Below are positions 5,866 to 6,612 of a stretch of DNA of 6,612 nucleotides, one piece after another (the first letter of the stretch is position 1; each line of letters begins with the position of its first letter). The stretch comes from Desulfuromonadales bacterium. GTDB taxonomy: Bacteria > Desulfobacterota > Desulfuromonadia > Desulfuromonadales > UBA2294. A model generated the notes under the pieces. That model was not told where the DNA came from. It saw only the letters and a list, made by a program, of their open reading frames with translations, and made no database searches. Position numbers and translations under genes: made by a program. The stretch is from positions 1 to 6,612 of the forward strand of contig JACUTX010000147.1 in the NCBI GenBank assembly GCA_014859615.1, in the 5' to 3' direction.

Positions 5866-6612
5866 TTAGAAATCGATACTTAACTGAGCGGCAACCTGCG
5901 TCTCTTTCGGGTAATCGTCGCCGTCGTATCGGGCTGTCTCGTTCGAAAAGGCCGCGCCGATATCGAGACGCATCAGCCAGAAATTGAACCCGAGACCGGC
6001 GGTGTAGACGATGCCGATGTCGCTCTCGGCCAGATTTTTGTAAGCGCCGAGGCGCAGGGCCAGGAAGCGGAAGGCGTCCCACTCCATCCCGGCGGAGAGA
6101 TTTTGGGTGGAGTAGTCCTGAAAAATAGTTTTATTGGCGGTCAGATCGTAGTCGACTTCAAGGGTCACCGTTTCAAACGGAATAAAGGCGATCCCCGCAG
6201 CAAACTGCGGTTCGATTTTGACATCAGAGAAGGCAACGGTTTTTGTGGTGCCGTTCGACAGCAGCGTGTCCGCTGTGAATCCATCAAATTCGGGCGAATT
6301 GAGATTACGGCCGATGAGACCAAAGCTGACCTTATTGTAACGCCCCATGACCGCCAGATCGATCCCGAAGGTGGTTGAATCCTGATAATTATCGGACACA
6401 TTGGTGAGGAGGTCACCGGAGCCGTCATCAAAAACCAGAATTTCGGTGCCGTAGACGCGCCCTTTCATCACCTTGAGATTGCCACCCACCGACCAGTGCT
6501 CGTTGATGGCATAACCGTAGGAGAGCGGGATTTCAAGAACAGCGAAACCGTTCAGGGCGACTGTGGTGGTATTGTCCTGCAGCGCACCCCCCGTTGTGCC
6601 GCTCGCTATCGC
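5866..6612 (-). CDS. Outer-membrane beta-barrel protein, C-terminal part, possibly TraF_2-like (start outside window)
   Basis: The frame is open from the right edge of the window to TAA at 5868-5866, giving 248 visible residues. A GTG at 6489 is in frame, but the frame continues past it with good coding sequence, so the real start lies beyond 6612. The sequence shows alternating polar/hydrophobic strands with glycine and aromatic residues, such as 'FRFLALRLGAYKN' and 'TAGLGFNFWLMRLDIGAAF', and it ends 'QLSIDF', the terminal Phe typical of barrels recognised by the BAM machinery. 'WSVGGNLKVMKGRVYG' resembles chromosomal proteins annotated as conjugal transfer TraF (TraF_2 family) in deltaproteobacteria. 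Despite that name no conjugation genes are visible and a role in conjugation should not be assumed. A PorV/FadL-like barrel is an alternative. It is convergent with hsdR and appears unrelated to the restriction locus. Confidence 0.7.
   Translation of the reverse strand, partial: AIASGTTGGALQDNTTTVALNGFAVLEIPLSYGYAINEHWSVGGNLKVMKGRVYGTEILVFDDGSGDLLTNVSDNYQDSTTFGIDLAVMGRYNKVSFGLIGRNLNSPEFDGFTADTLLSNGTTKTVAFSDVKIEPQFAAGIAFIPFETVTLEVDYDLTANKTIFQDYSTQNLSAGMEWDAFRFLALRLGAYKNLAESDIGIVYTAGLGFNFWLMRLDIGAAFSNETARYDGDDYPKETQVAAQLSIDF

Noticed and set aside
5606..6082. - strand open frame crossing the terminator and overlapping the barrel gene
   Set aside because: It runs through the terminator hairpin and is arginine-rich out-of-frame translation of the barrel gene.

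Overview
The window holds the downstream part of a chromosomal type I restriction-modification locus, followed by an unrelated convergent envelope gene. The organism looks like a Gram-negative bacterium of moderate GC. The last gene is a C-terminal outer-membrane beta-barrel, and its style (TraF_2-like chromosomal barrel) together with the gene mix would suit Desulfuromonadales/Geobacter-type deltaproteobacteria. That placement is inference only and weakly supported.

Layout on the + strand: (1) bases 1-480 are the 3' part of hsdS, the DNA-specificity subunit, with its 5' part outside the window. (2) Bases 555-953 are a RhuM-family gene that lacks its C-terminal half. (3) Bases 930-1043 are a second, diverged copy of the hsdS 3' end (11 mismatches in 114 bp to 367-480). 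It is joined in frame to the shortened rhuM but cut off by a TCA-to-TAA nonsense change. (4) Bases 1083-2741 encode an AlbA_2/Schlafen-like protein with a GHKL-type ATPase region and a C-terminal winged helix. (5) A 136-bp AT-rich spacer carries an 11-bp tandem repeat that starts inside the preceding gene's stop region, a sixth isolated copy of the unit, a perfect inverted repeat and a possible promoter. (6) Bases 2878-5754 are a complete hsdR (958 aa, type IC/EcoR124I-like). (7) A strong bidirectional terminator lies at 5810-5846. (8) Bases 5866-6612 on the - strand are the C-terminal 248 residues of an outer-membrane beta-barrel protein.

How it works together: HsdS recognises DNA and, with HsdM (expected upstream, not visible here), forms the methyltransferase. 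HsdR adds ATP-driven translocation and cleavage. The cargo between hsdS and hsdR (rhuM and the AlbA_2 gene) is the kind of accessory set often carried within type I loci. The most informative points are the recombination scar, in which a rhuM gene has been fused to the tail of a second hsdS, and the phased 11-bp repeat array in front of hsdR, which looks like a regulator-binding region. No stretch of more than about 140 bp lacks a gene or gene remnant. I see no RNA genes, CRISPR arrays or insertion sequences.
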